DNA of 64,000 nucleotides, from NCBI RefSeq assembly GCF_954871325.1, contig NC_088775.1, positions 58,195,561 to 58,259,560 on the forward strand. The letters are read 5' to 3'. Below, piece after piece: positions 22,534 through 32,900 of this stretch (positions are counted from its first letter, which is position 1; every line of letters begins with the position of its first letter). Origin of the DNA: Gordionus sp. m RMFG-2023 (Eukaryota; Nematomorpha; Gordioida; Chordodea; Parachordodidae). Both the position numbers and the translations under genes were made by a program. A model generated the notes under the pieces. The model was not told where the DNA came from, made no database searches, and saw nothing but the letters and a program-made list of their open reading frames with translations.

Positions 22534-23014
22534 GTTTCACAATGTTTTCCCCATATCTTCATAATTTTATTTTTAAAACAAAAAAAAATTCCTTTTTAAG
22601 ATATATACATAACAAATGGAAATAATAACTAAAATCCTTTAGATTATAACATACCTCATTTTACGTTTATTATTCATAAATCAAAAATATAGTTTTAAAA
22701 ATATTTACAAAAAAATTATTTAATTGCTCAAAAATATTGAATTTGCATAAATATTAAAATTTTAAAAATAAGAATTAAAAATGATTATATACTATTAATT
22801 TACATATCGTTTGGTATTACACTTAAAACTTATTTAATTTTAAAAAGGTATATAACCAAACGATTGATTTAATTCAGTAATTGTATAAATTATTTAATAT
22901 GTAAAAAATTCTAATAAAAATATTGTCTGCCATTGAGAAATAAAAATCAAGCGAAAATTAAAAATAATTACAAAAAAGAAATATCAAAAATTGTTATGAT
23001 GATGAAAAAAACAG

Positions 23015-24476
23015 GGTTATTGCCACTCTCGGGGGGTATATTATTTTTTTTTTGTTATTTTTTTATGTTATTTTTTTATGATATTATTTTATGATATTTT
23101 TTTTACCAATTTTTTATTTTTGCCTACAAATTTAATATTTTTTGTGAAGATATTTTTAGGAGAATTTTGCCTACAAATTTATTTTTTTCGTGGTAAAATA
23201 TAGGAATTATTAATTCCACAAATTTAATTGTTTTTGTGGTAAAATATAGGAATTATTAATTCCGCATATTTAAGATATTTTTAGGAGAATTTTGCTTACA
23301 AATTTAATTTTTTTTTGTGGTAAAATATAGGAATTATTAATTCCGCAAATTTAAGATATTTTTAGGAGAATGCCTACAAATTTAATTTTTTATTTAAGTC
23401 TACAAATTTTTATTAATTTTGTATTAGGGATAAAATAGACCCCACCTTTGAAGTTTAAGTGATTTTTAACCTTTCTAGTGAAGGATTAAATCGGAATATA
23501 GTAAGCAATTAAATATAGTATTAAAATTTATAAACCAAATATAGTATTAAATACCCAATTTTATTCATTAAATTGAAATATATTATTAAAATTTCATACA
23601 GTCATTTATAAAATGAATAAAAATATCAAAACGATTTAACAATCGATATTTTCTAAAATATCTATATTCTAGTAGATATTCATGTTATCCCTATCCTTTT
23701 ATAGTTAGCTTATAGATCACGCCAAAGCCTTTCGATTACTTGGGTGCTGATTGATCTGTCATTTGGATCAACAAAATTTCGCGAATGATTGACCCGATAA
23801 TGGAAATAATTGGCTTGTTCTAGCCTATTATATCTAAGATAAATAGTATTAAATTTATTACCACTTTTGATTTACAGGGAAAATATATTTGCATACCCTA
23901 ACCACGAGTCAGTCATTATCGTCGAATCTTGCATTACATTATCTTTAACCACCGCACTGTGGTATCAAATATCTTAAATAAAAATTTGTAGAAAAAACTT
24001 TTTTAAATATCTTAAATAAAAAATCAAATTTGTAGGCAAAATTCTTTAAAAAATAACTTAAATATGCGGAATTAATATATTTCTATATTTTACCACAAAA
24101 AAAATTAAATTTGTAGGCAAAATACTCCTAAAAATAACTTAAATATTTTACCACAAAAAAAATTAAATTTGTAGGCAAAATTCTCCTAAAAATAACTTAA
24201 ATATTTTACCACAAAAAAAAATTAAATTTATAGGCAAAATTTTCCTAAATATAACTTAAAATGCGGAATTAATAATTTCTATATTTTACCACAAAAATTT
24301 TTATATTTGTACGCAAAAATAAAAAATTGATAAAAAAAATATCATAAAAAAATATGATAAAAAATATCATAAAAAAATAACATAAAAAAATAACATAAAA
24401 AAATAACATAAAAAAATAACATAAATAACATAAAAAAATAACAAAAAAAAAATAATACCCGAGAGTGGCAGTAACC
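23015..24476 (-). mobile_element. Merlin-type DNA transposon with long inner-repeated TIRs
   Basis: The ends are GGTTATTGCCACTCTCGGG and, reversed, GGTTACTGCCACTCTCGGG. The flanks are the 8-bp TSD aaaaacag (23007-23014 and 24477-24484), as usual for Merlin. Each arm of about 350-500 bp contains several copies of a block of roughly 60-90 bp (tttgcctacaaatttaat ... ggaattattaattcc) and a run of tttttttatgttat units. The middle holds an ISXO2-like transposase relic. Confidence 0.85.
23700..23960 (-). pseudogene. Merlin / ISXO2-like transposase relic
   Basis: On the minus strand from about 23950 the translation gives VKDNVMQDSTIMTDSWLGYA, with the catalytic Asp in TDSW. Near 23830-23710 it gives HYRVNHSRNFVDP and STQVIERLWRDL followed by a stop. 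This matches the end of ISXO2-like (IS1016-related) transposases, where VNHSxxFVDP and TQxIERLWRxLK are diagnostic. The frame changes between the two blocks, and the N-terminal zinc-binding part and first Asp are missing. It sits in the centre of a TSD-flanked element, so the element was once self-mobile or came from one that was. Confidence 0.82.
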
Positions 24477-24898
24477 AAAAACAGAATGAATTGTTAAAAA
24501 AAAATGTAGTAGAGAAGTGAAGAAAAATATCAGGGAAATTTATAAATTATTTTAAAAAGAAAAGAATTATTATAAATGAAGAGAAAAATAAATTGAGAAA
24601 AGATGGTAAGAAAAATAAAGTAGCAATAAGTTAGAAACAAAAATATGTAGGAAAATATAGATTTAAGAAAAATTGACAAGAAAAAAATAAATAACGATTT
24701 TCCTTTTTTGAATGGGAATTTACCTTTTTTGATTGACACCTTACTTTTTGGAAATTTTTCTTTTTTGATTGACAACTTTATTTTTTGGGACTTTATTGAT
24801 TGACACTTTTCCATTTTTGATCGGACTTTTTCCTTTTATGATTGAAACTTTTCCTTTTTTGATTGGGACTTTTTCTTTTTTGAATGGGAAACCCTGTA

Positions 24899-25406
24899 AA
24901 TTATTTTTAAAAATACAAAAATGAATTGTCAAAAATGAAAATAAAAATAAATTGAGAAAAGATATCAAAAATAAGGATCATAAATGTAAAGAAATAGCAA
25001 AAAGTTAAAAATAAAATAAGAAGGAATAATAGTAAAAGGGGGTATATTTTTTACCAAATGTTAAACAAAATAAAATGATATTTAATATTATATTTTTATT
25101 TTCATCATTGTTAAAAAATAAAAAAACTTTTTCAAAAAATGCCGCACTTGAAGTTTGTAATTTAAAAAAACTTTTTTACATAAAAAAACATATATTTTCA
25201 CATATCATTTAATTTAATATCAATTAATTTTTCAATCTTTAATAAAGAATATACTTTTTCCATGTTTAATATAGATATACTTTCACATAACTTTAATAAC
25301 TTTCCTTTATTCCCAAGTACTTCTGTAAATTATTTTTTGCCAATCTCAGATGAGATGATATGGAAAATTATCAATCACTAGCATTTCTGCAAATAATCTT
25401 TAGCAA
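24899..25406. other. Extra foldback arm then AT-rich DNA
   Basis: 24899-25036 repeats the foldback arm (aaattgagaaaagat, aaatagcaaaaagtta). The rest, up to the TSD of the next hAT, shows nothing recognisable. It may belong to the 5' side of the Tc1-like relic that the hAT split. Confidence 0.45.
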
Positions 25407-25414
25407 CTATTAAT

Positions 25415-28400
25415 CAGGGCAGTAGCCAGGAATTTTCACTTAAGGGGGCCAAGTGCTTACTTGGGGGGGGGGCACTATTTTTTTAAAATCAAACAAATAA
25501 TTACGCATTCATAGAAATTTTTTCCTATTTTTATTAAAAATTTAATAACAAAATAATACTATAATTTGAATATACAACAAAATAATACTATAATATGCAT
25601 ATACAAAACAAAATATTACTATAATAGAATACGGCGATTTTTATTTTTAAATTTTAATATAAATGAACTAAAAGATAAATTCTGCGTTATTCTTTTTTCA
25701 TACGCCATTAATACTAAATTTTGTTTACGTTTATCCTTCATAGACTCTCTACTGCTCGATAAAACTCTCTTTAATGTAGAGAACGAGGCCTCACAAGAAG
25801 CCGTTGATATCCCAATGATTATCGCTGCTGAGTAGCATTTATATAATTCTTTAAATGCATGATTATATTTTTTTTATACATAATATGTAAGATGTTTTCA
25901 AAATTATGATTTTCTTTAGCTTCCGAAGCTAGCAATCCTTTTGCTATCTTCATTTCATGATGCAGTGTTTCCATATTTAAGTTTAACAGGGATTTTAATG
26001 TGGCCATTTTATCTGATAAAAAATAATCAGGGTCAAGGGGGAACAATGTATTAAAAGATGAAAAAAGATTAAAATCATCTTCTGTAAATCGGTCGAAAAA
26101 ACGATCCACAAAGTTATCTATAATTTCATAATATATCCTTTTTAAAGAACTCCAATTGGAGTCTTTTTCACAATCGAATTCTAGTTTGCTATCAACTAAA
26201 AAATCTTGGAAATTTTTAGGCGTTTTACGTACCCGTGATGATTTTTGGGGAGTGAGATTAAATTTTGATAAAAGTTTTTCAGCCTTAATCATAATCAAAG
26301 CAAAAGAATTATCACTTCTTTTATTTTTTAATATATTGATAGTAGAATCAATACAATTTTTAGCATCCACTAAATTAGTACCTACTGATTGTAGATACTT
26401 ATTTAGTGGATCTATTGTAATTAATATCTCATAAATTATGATGGCTAATATAATGTAATTTATATTAATACATTGAGATAAAAGACCAGAGGCTTCGACT
26501 GAATCATGAATTGAAACCTCGGAATTAAGAGTTCTATTAGAAAAGTAAAATAATACTTCACCAATAGCCTCAAAATTCTCATAAATAATGCGAGATGTTT
26601 CTAAATGACCAGTCCATCTCTGGTCTAAAAGTCTCTTAAGGGTGTGGCCTGTATATTTACAGGATACGTTAAAACGCCTGAAAAAATTATACAATGCATT
26701 TGATAAATTAAAAAAATTAGAAATAATAACAATATTATTATACCAATTTTGAACCACAAGATGCAACTTGTGGTTGTAGCAATGTATAAAAGGAACATTT
26801 TTATTAATTTTTTTTTGAAGAAGTGTATGCACTCTTCCATTTCGGCCAGACATAACGTTTGCACCATCATATGCCTGGCTTATTATATTAGCTGAATTAA
26901 TATTTAGATCATTAAGTTGCTTTAAATTGCAATCTGTAATGCTTTCAGCAGAAAGACACTCTAAATTAATGATTCCTATTAAATTTTCTTGGATTTCTCC
27001 AGAAAAAATATAGCGAATTATTATGCTCAGATTTTCACAACCTGAAGCATCTTTTGTCTCATCGGCCTTAAGACAAAAAAAAGGCATCTCGCTTTTATTA
27101 TATTTGTCTGAAATATGTAAAAGCACCATATCTGCCATAATGGATATTACTTAGTTTTGAATCTGTGGTGATGTATACTGGGCATTTTGGGGTATAAATT
27201 TCATAATTTTATTTAATTCAGGGTCTTTTTGGATGGTGTAAGAAAACATTGCTATAAATAGTCCAGAATAATAAATTATGTTTTCATCTTTTGCAGCATC
27301 CGTAATATTTGTTGAACCAGTCCCAGGGAAAGGTAGCTCTTGTATGCTAAGAAACAGCATCAAATCAAATATTGATTTAATATAATATTGATTAGGATTA
27401 ATTTGATCACCTCCCAACATTTTAGTTATTTCTGTACCATTGTTTATATTTTGATTTTTATCATGCCATATTGTAATTGAATTTAAATGAGCTTTTGAGC
27501 TCTCGTGTTTAAGCAGTCTCTTGGCAGCTAACGCATTTTTCCAATTTCTGAATCCCGTTTGTCCAAATTCATCACTTAGATTACACAAGTATTTCCTACA
27601 TGGAAAACAAAAGGCAGCATCAGCTTCTACACTATACTCCAACCAGTCTCGGCCTCTATACCATGATTTTTGAAATGATATTTGCCTTCCATGGATATCT
27701 TTTTTCGCGTAATTGTTTAATTTGATTTGATTTGGTTTATTCTGGCCAAGGTCACCAGGGATTTGAATTGAACCATTAGAGGACTTTTTTGACACTAAAA
27801 ATATTATAATTAATAAATTGTAATGAGGGAAAGGGTCATAAATAATAATGGTCATCAGGATGGGCGAAGGAAGGGCATGCTGAAAATGAACAAACACAAA
27901 ATTTATCTTGTATTTAAGATACAAGTTACTGTAGTGCCCAACCCTGATGAAGATTATCAGTAAAGTTGATCAGTAAAATTTCAGTATTAAAAACTAGAAA
28001 AAAGTCATAAACATTATATCTTTAAAGATTAACAAAAAAATATAATATTTTTATATTTATAAATCAATTACTAGTTGCTTCTTGACAATGAGAGACTGAG
28101 CTGCTAGATGAAGATGATTGAGTCTCTTCTTCGTCTTTATTTGTTTTAAAATCAAAATGTAATAATGAAACACCATAATCTCCTACTCCTATTCATATTG
28201 TCAAAAATATATAAATAGAAAATTTTGGGTTAAATTTTAAACTATTTATCATCTTCCTCCTCTTGATTTTCTAGATTAGCTTCATTCATATCTTGAAATA
28301 TGAGTAAATATATTTATTTTAATAATTAAAATTATTATACAAAAATGATAATATTAATAATAAATGTCTTTCTCTTATCTTATATAAAATATATATATTA

Positions 28401-28980
28401 TATTAAATAATAATATACAAATATTGCCCTATATCAATATCATATAAGTCATGAAATAATAATATAAATTTATACTAACTATGAGAAGAATCAGTTTCTG
28501 AAATTTCTGATGTAGTATTACTAGTAGTTTGTAGAGGTGATGTTGCTTGACATTTGTTTAACTTTAACTTAAAATAAGAGTTTATAATTGATTGTTTCTT
28601 CATAATTTTAAAATAAACGCTCTAAAATAAAATAGCTGGTTATATATTATAATATTAATGTGATACCTATAGAGAATGTGATACACAACAAAAACAGATA
28701 AAAAAAAATGAATGAATGATAATTTAATATTGGGTAAAAATAAAAATAAAACAGGATAAAAAAAATTTTTACAAACTAGATATGTTTGTAGAATAAATAT
28801 TCAAAATTTATTTTAAAAATATAAAAATAATCAATTCTAAAAAAAAATTTCAAATTTGGGGGGGCCAGAAAAATTTTTGGGGGCCACTTTTGGGGGCCGA
28901 AGATTTTTTCTGGGGGCCAGGTTTGGGGGGCCAAAAATTTTTTTTGGGGGGGGGCGGGCCCCCCCGTGGCTACGGCCCTG
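25415..28980 (-). mobile_element. Nearly complete autonomous-type hAT element (ZMYM/DUF4371 class)
   Basis: The ends CAGGGCAGTAGCCAGG and CCGTGGCTACGGCCCTG form an imperfect inverted pair, with perfect 8-bp TSDs ctattaat (25407-25414 and 28981-28988). G or C runs lie inside both ends. The minus strand carries a transposase gene over almost the whole length. It is inserted within the 5' part of a Tc1-like transposase relic. Good TIRs, TSD and a mostly open gene make it one of the youngest autonomous-type elements in the window. Confidence 0.93.
25619..28603 (-). pseudogene. hAT transposase, TTF zinc finger + DUF4371 + dimerisation domain, lightly damaged
   Basis: A likely first exon (28603 to about 28487) encodes MKKQSIINSYFKLKLNKC, the usual start of this class. 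Short acidic/serine-rich exons appear near 28285-28240 (DMNEANLENQEEEDD) and 28140-28070. The long frame 27924-27154 has the TTF zinc finger: ISFQKSWYRGRDWLEY, AFCFPCRKYL, FGQTGFRNWKNA, HESSKAHLNS. It meets one in-frame stop at 27151 (IQN*VISIMAD, where relatives have Glu). 27138-25819 continues with FCLKADETKDASGCEN (catalytic Asp), SQAYDGANVMSG and CYNHKLHLVVQNW. After a frame change near 25845 the end reads STASCEASFSTLKRVLSSSR, the dimerisation domain, stopping at 25619. One stop and one frameshift are visible. The protein would bind the element ends and excise it. Confidence 0.9.
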
Positions 28981-28988
28981 CTATTAAT

Positions 28989-30045
28989 GAAAATATAAAT
29001 CATCCTCAAGTATCCTCCATTCCTAAACCCAAAAGAACATACAATTGTTGGAACAAAGATAAAATTGAAATGTTAATGAAAATTTTAGCAATGCCAGAGG
29101 AAGAACAGATGAAGATTAAGGACATAAGCTAAATTTGTTAATATGTCGAAGGCCTCAATACATAAAATAAAACGGGATACATTCCCAGAAATTATTGGTG
29201 AGCCCTTAAAAGAATTCTCTCTTAAACAAAGAGGGAGAAAAATAAAAGACACATCAAACATTGAAAGACAAATTATGGACCTGCTAATGGCCAATAATAC
29301 CTTCACAATTAAGGATATAAATGAGAATTTGCCTTCTGGTTCGCCAAAAAATATTGGAACCATAAGGAAATATATCAAAAACCTCCGATGGTCCAAGAAA
29401 GAGCTGGGAAAGAACCGGATCGCAGGAATATACAGGGGGCTATCAATATTCGGTAAGTGTATTGCCGCAATTGCTGAACATCTCCAGAGAAAGACTCTAT
29501 TTTCTAGACTAAACAGGCATCAATTTTTATGTAGTATCTGTCTATGCTTGGGCTACACTCAATGTGAGACCATCAGTAAAGTTTCCACCCTCAAAAGGAA
29601 AAAATATAAGTGTACTTTGCACTACAGGAATTTGTGGAGTTATACAATATAAAATTATCGAAGGATCATATACTGGTATATTATTCCGTGATTCGTTAAT
29701 GGAAATTATTAGCATGTTACCAACTGATGCCATCATAGTTATGGATAATGCTTCAATACATAAAAGTCATCTAATTGATGCCTATAAAGAGAGAATAGAG
29801 TGTCTTTCCCCATATTCACCACAATTGAACCCAATTGAAAATTTTTTCGGGGTCTTCAAAAACAAATATAGGTCATTAATTCCGAGACCTAGCACAAGGA
29901 AGCACATAATAACCATTATAAATCAAATTATGCATCAATTTCTTCCTTCTAATTTTACAAATTTTTATAATCATATGCAACAATATTTGGAGCTGGGCTA
30001 TCGTGGACTACAAATTGACTTAAGTATAATAAATTACGATTAACA
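28989..30045 (+). pseudogene. Tc1/mariner-like transposase relic (DDE_3), split by the hAT
   Basis: 28989-29132 reads NINHPQVSSIPKPKRTYNCW and KIEMLMKILAMPEEEQMKIK. After a frame change, from 29137, come NMSKASIHKIKRDTFPEII and then a winged-helix-like region (TFTIKDINENLPSGS). After another frame change near 29500, RLYFLD is followed by a stop where DE is expected, then TGINFYVVSVYAWA. 29564-30043 holds AIIVMDNASIHKSHLIDAY and LSPYSPQLNPIENFFGVFKN, the second Asp and the Glu of the catalytic triad, and ends INYD. Nearly the full protein is represented, with two frameshifts and one stop. Element ends were not found, and the part upstream of the hAT is unclear. Confidence 0.85.
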
Positions 30046-30364
30046 TTTTTTAATATTTTAATTAAATAGGTACTACTAAGCAAGCAATTTCGTATGACTA
30101 TGAACTATCATTTAAATATTTCGTATTTTATATAATCAATATTCATGTATTAGTGTAATTACGAATATATTTCTTATTATATAATGTTTATATGTAATAT
30201 ACTAATTGAATAAAATATTATATTAAAATTATGTCTCAAATATGATAAAATAAAGTGAGAGAAAAAAAAAATTAAATTTTTAAAAAGAAACATTTTTCAA
30301 ATAAAAGATTTTAACTAATTTTTAATAACTAAGATGAATATTTAAATTAAAAACCCGATCATGT
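30046..30364. other. AT-rich interval, no gene seen
   Basis: This is the 3' flank of the Tc1-like relic. No inverted end matching a Tc1-type element was recognised. Confidence 0.45.
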
Positions 30365-30411
30365 CTATTCAAAGTATGGGCGGGCGTAAATCCTGCCCAA
30401 TGCAGACCTCT
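30365..30411. mobile_element. Solitary hAT end, AGAGGTCTGCA family
   Basis: The stretch ends ...cctgcccaatgcagacctcta, the reverse complement of the left end of 102-877, with gggcgggcg words inside. No partner end or TSD was found to the left, so it is probably a truncated copy. Confidence 0.55.
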
Positions 30412-30572
30412 AATTTACATATTATTATTTTTAAAATTATTCTACATAGAATATCTTTAACCATGCAAAAGAAAAAAAGTGATGACAAAACTTTTTATAT
30501 TTTTTTATGTAAGTGTGACATTAAAAAAGTTGTTTAATATTTTATTAACACAGATTAATGTTTAAGTATGAT

Positions 30573-31969
30573 TAGACCTGTGGCAGGCCGCCGACATTTT
30601 TTGGTTAGGCCGAAAACGCCGCCGTTTAAGAAAATCTTGCCGGCGCGCCGCCGATTTTCATATCAACGGCGCACGGCCGGCGTAAAAATTACTTTCATAT
30701 TTTATACCTTTTTATTCTAATAATTGGTCAACATCACTATTGTAATTTTTTTAAATGTCAATCAGGATTTTGATGAATTTTTATTTTCTACTATTTTAAA
30801 ATCATAATTATATTGACGTCATTATAGATTCAATCAATCAAAATTCTAAAATTCTAAAAGTTACCATAATTTTACATATTTTTAAAATGGATGCATCTAC
30901 ATTTAATAATTCTATAAATAATTTTAATATCCTAACTCTGGAAAATAAAAAATCTAGTCTAGAATTTTTTTAAATACTTACACTTAAAAAGAGATAACAA
31001 AACAATTTCCATAAATTCTGACAAATTTTACTGCAATTGTTGCTTTAGAAAAGGCTATTGGAGACGATGATGATTCAAATAAGTCATTTTCACATTATAT
31101 ATTTTTTTAAATATTATTTTCTCATATATAGCCAAAATCTTTACTAAATTAAAATATATTTTTTATAAAATATAACCTCACTATAAAATTCAAAACTTTT
31201 CAATAAACATTAGCACGGAAAATTTGTTAAAACACTTGACTTCTGAACATAATATTAAAGCAGATACTTCATCAAAATCGCAAGATTTAAAAAAATATTT
31301 TTAATCCAAACCAAAATTCCAGACACTAAAACCTCTAAAAAATGGCTTCTAGCAAGGTGTTATTATGTTGTGCTGACTTATTACCTTTTCAATCAATGGA
31401 TAATATAGGAATGAAAGATTCTTTGAAGGTATCAAATTTATAGGTTATATGACTTAGAACAAGAATGCCACAGTTTTCATGGAAAACGATATTCACAAGA
31501 TGTGGACGTTCTAAAATTTTGTAGAGAAAAGACGAGTGAACTTCCCAATCTTTCCAAGCTGGCCAAAAAAAATTCTTTGCATTCCGGCGACCAGCACACC
31601 TAGTGAAAGAGTTTTCTCTACCGCTGGATTGACGTTTAATTTAAGGAGATCATCATTCCCGAAAATTTAAAAAATATAATTTTTATACAAGATAATTTTA
31701 AAATTACGAAATCGATTTTGGATTTATAATGAGTTTTCTATTAAATAAATATTAAAAGTTATGCCGAGATATCTGTAGAGTAGTGTTATTTGTTTTTTTT
31801 TATAAAAATTATTAAGCAATTAAAGAATTTATGTTATATAAAAATTTATAACTGCGTCGATTTACGCCGATTTTGTTGACGGCGGCTAAAAATCGGCGCG
31901 ACGCCGGCCGTCAATTAGATTTTTGAAAATTGCGCCGGCCGCCGATAGTTTCGTTGGCGCACAGGTCTA
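30573..31969 (+). mobile_element. hAT element with GC-rich GCCGCCG ends
   Basis: The ends TAGACCTGTGGCAGGCC and GGCGCACAGGTCTA are inverted, with perfect 8-bp TSDs agtatgat (30565-30572 and 31970-31977). About 100 bp inside each end is rich in gccggcg/cgccgcc words, in strong contrast to the AT-rich middle, which keeps an Ac-type transposase C-terminus. A related end is at 42308. Confidence 0.92.
31520..31730 (+). pseudogene. Ac-type hAT transposase C-terminus
   Basis: LPNLSKLAKK is followed, after a frame change, by IPATSTPSERVFSTAGLTF and LRRSS, then ENLKNIIFIQDNFKI in a neighbouring frame. This is the classic hAT dimerisation domain of the Ac/ZBED group and lies close to the right end of the element, as expected. 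Upstream coding sequence (30890-31450) is too decayed to read. The element is a non-autonomous deletion derivative. Confidence 0.8.
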
Positions 31970-32089
31970 AGTATGATTAAAATAAAAATATAATAATATG
32001 ATTTTATTTTGTTTTAACTGGTAAATATCCCCTCTTTCACTGTAATAACAAAAAAAAATTAAGAAAATAAAAGTTTTAAAAAATAAAGA

Positions 32090-32365
32090 TTTTTCTTTTT
32101 TGAATGAGATATTTTCTTTTTTATTGACACTTTTCCTTTTTTGATTTAACATTTTCCTTTTTTGATTTAAATTTTCCTTTTTTGTTTGACACTTTTCCTT
32201 TTTAGATCAGACTTTTTCCCCTTTGGGACTTTTCCTTTTTTGATTGAAACTTTTCCTTTTTTGATCGAACCTTTCCTTTTATAATTGACCCTTTTCCTAT
32301 TTTATCGGACCTTTTCCATTTATGATTGACACCTTTAAAGGGAATTTTCCTTTTTTGAATAACCG
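32090..32365 (-). repeat. Foldback-family tandem array (FB-5 fragment)
   Basis: About 13 units of the ttttccttttttgattgacac type occur without the GGGAAACCCTG end. They are cut on the right by the half MITE at 32375. The flanking arm on the left was not recognised with confidence. Confidence 0.65.
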
Positions 32366-32374
32366 TTTTATATG

Positions 32375-32665
32375 TCATAATATTTAAAGGCATCAGAACT
32401 ATCCTGGATCATCATGGGATTAAAGGGATCCTTTTAAGAATTCAATTTTTTAAAGGATATCAATCAAGAACTTATTAAAATCTAATCAACTGGAAATCAA
32501 TCTCCCTCTTAATGAGCGAGTTTAGGTCTTGTGGAGGAAAATTTTTAACAAAACAAAATATCGTGCTAGTTAAAATATCTTTTGACTGAAAGTATTCATT
32601 CTTGGTCTTGATGGGGAGGACTTGGTCTGGGGATGGATAGAGGGGAGAGGGGTATAATTATTCCT
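32375..32665. mobile_element. Half copy of the palindromic MITE
   Basis: It starts tcataatatttaaaggcatcagaactatcc, like one end of 21611-22184, and runs through its half (cttaatgagcgagtttaggtctt; cttgatggggaggacttggtct) but lacks the opposite half. Confidence 0.65.
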
Positions 32666-32689
32666 GTCTTTTCTTAATTATACTATATA

Positions 32690-32892
32690 TGACTTTATTG
32701 TTGCATTGGCTAGAAAATATATAATGTCAATCATTATGATAATCCATATAAACTGTAATATAAAATGTATGAAATGATATCTTATATAGAATTTATCACA
32801 TATCCCCAAACTTAGGAATTTAACACTCCTCAATCAGATAATGTCTAGGCTTCCGCTAACGTTGTGCTTTCTGCCTCTTTGTTATTTCTAGT
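32690..32892 (-). mobile_element. Possible Ty3/gypsy 3' terminal piece (fossil)
   Basis: On the minus strand this follows directly after the integrase-side remnant, once hAT copy C is set aside. A stretch beginning tgttaaattcctaag could be the start of an LTR. No second LTR was found for comparison, so this is tentative. Confidence 0.3.
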
Positions 32893-32900
32893 TCTCGAGG

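Larger units (their letters stand above)
22741..24896. mobile_element. Foldback element FB-4 (centre and right arm), split by Merlin
   Basis: 22741-23006 matches the centre and right arm of FB-1 (12531-12830), including 'attgtctgccattgag'. The Merlin element interrupts it at aaaaacag. After it the arm continues (24485-24690) into a short array and the end GAATGGGAAACCCTG at 24896, followed by TA. The left half is absent. Another foldback arm (24899-25036) continues outside the TA, as also happens at 19344, suggesting that members insert into one another. Confidence 0.6.
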
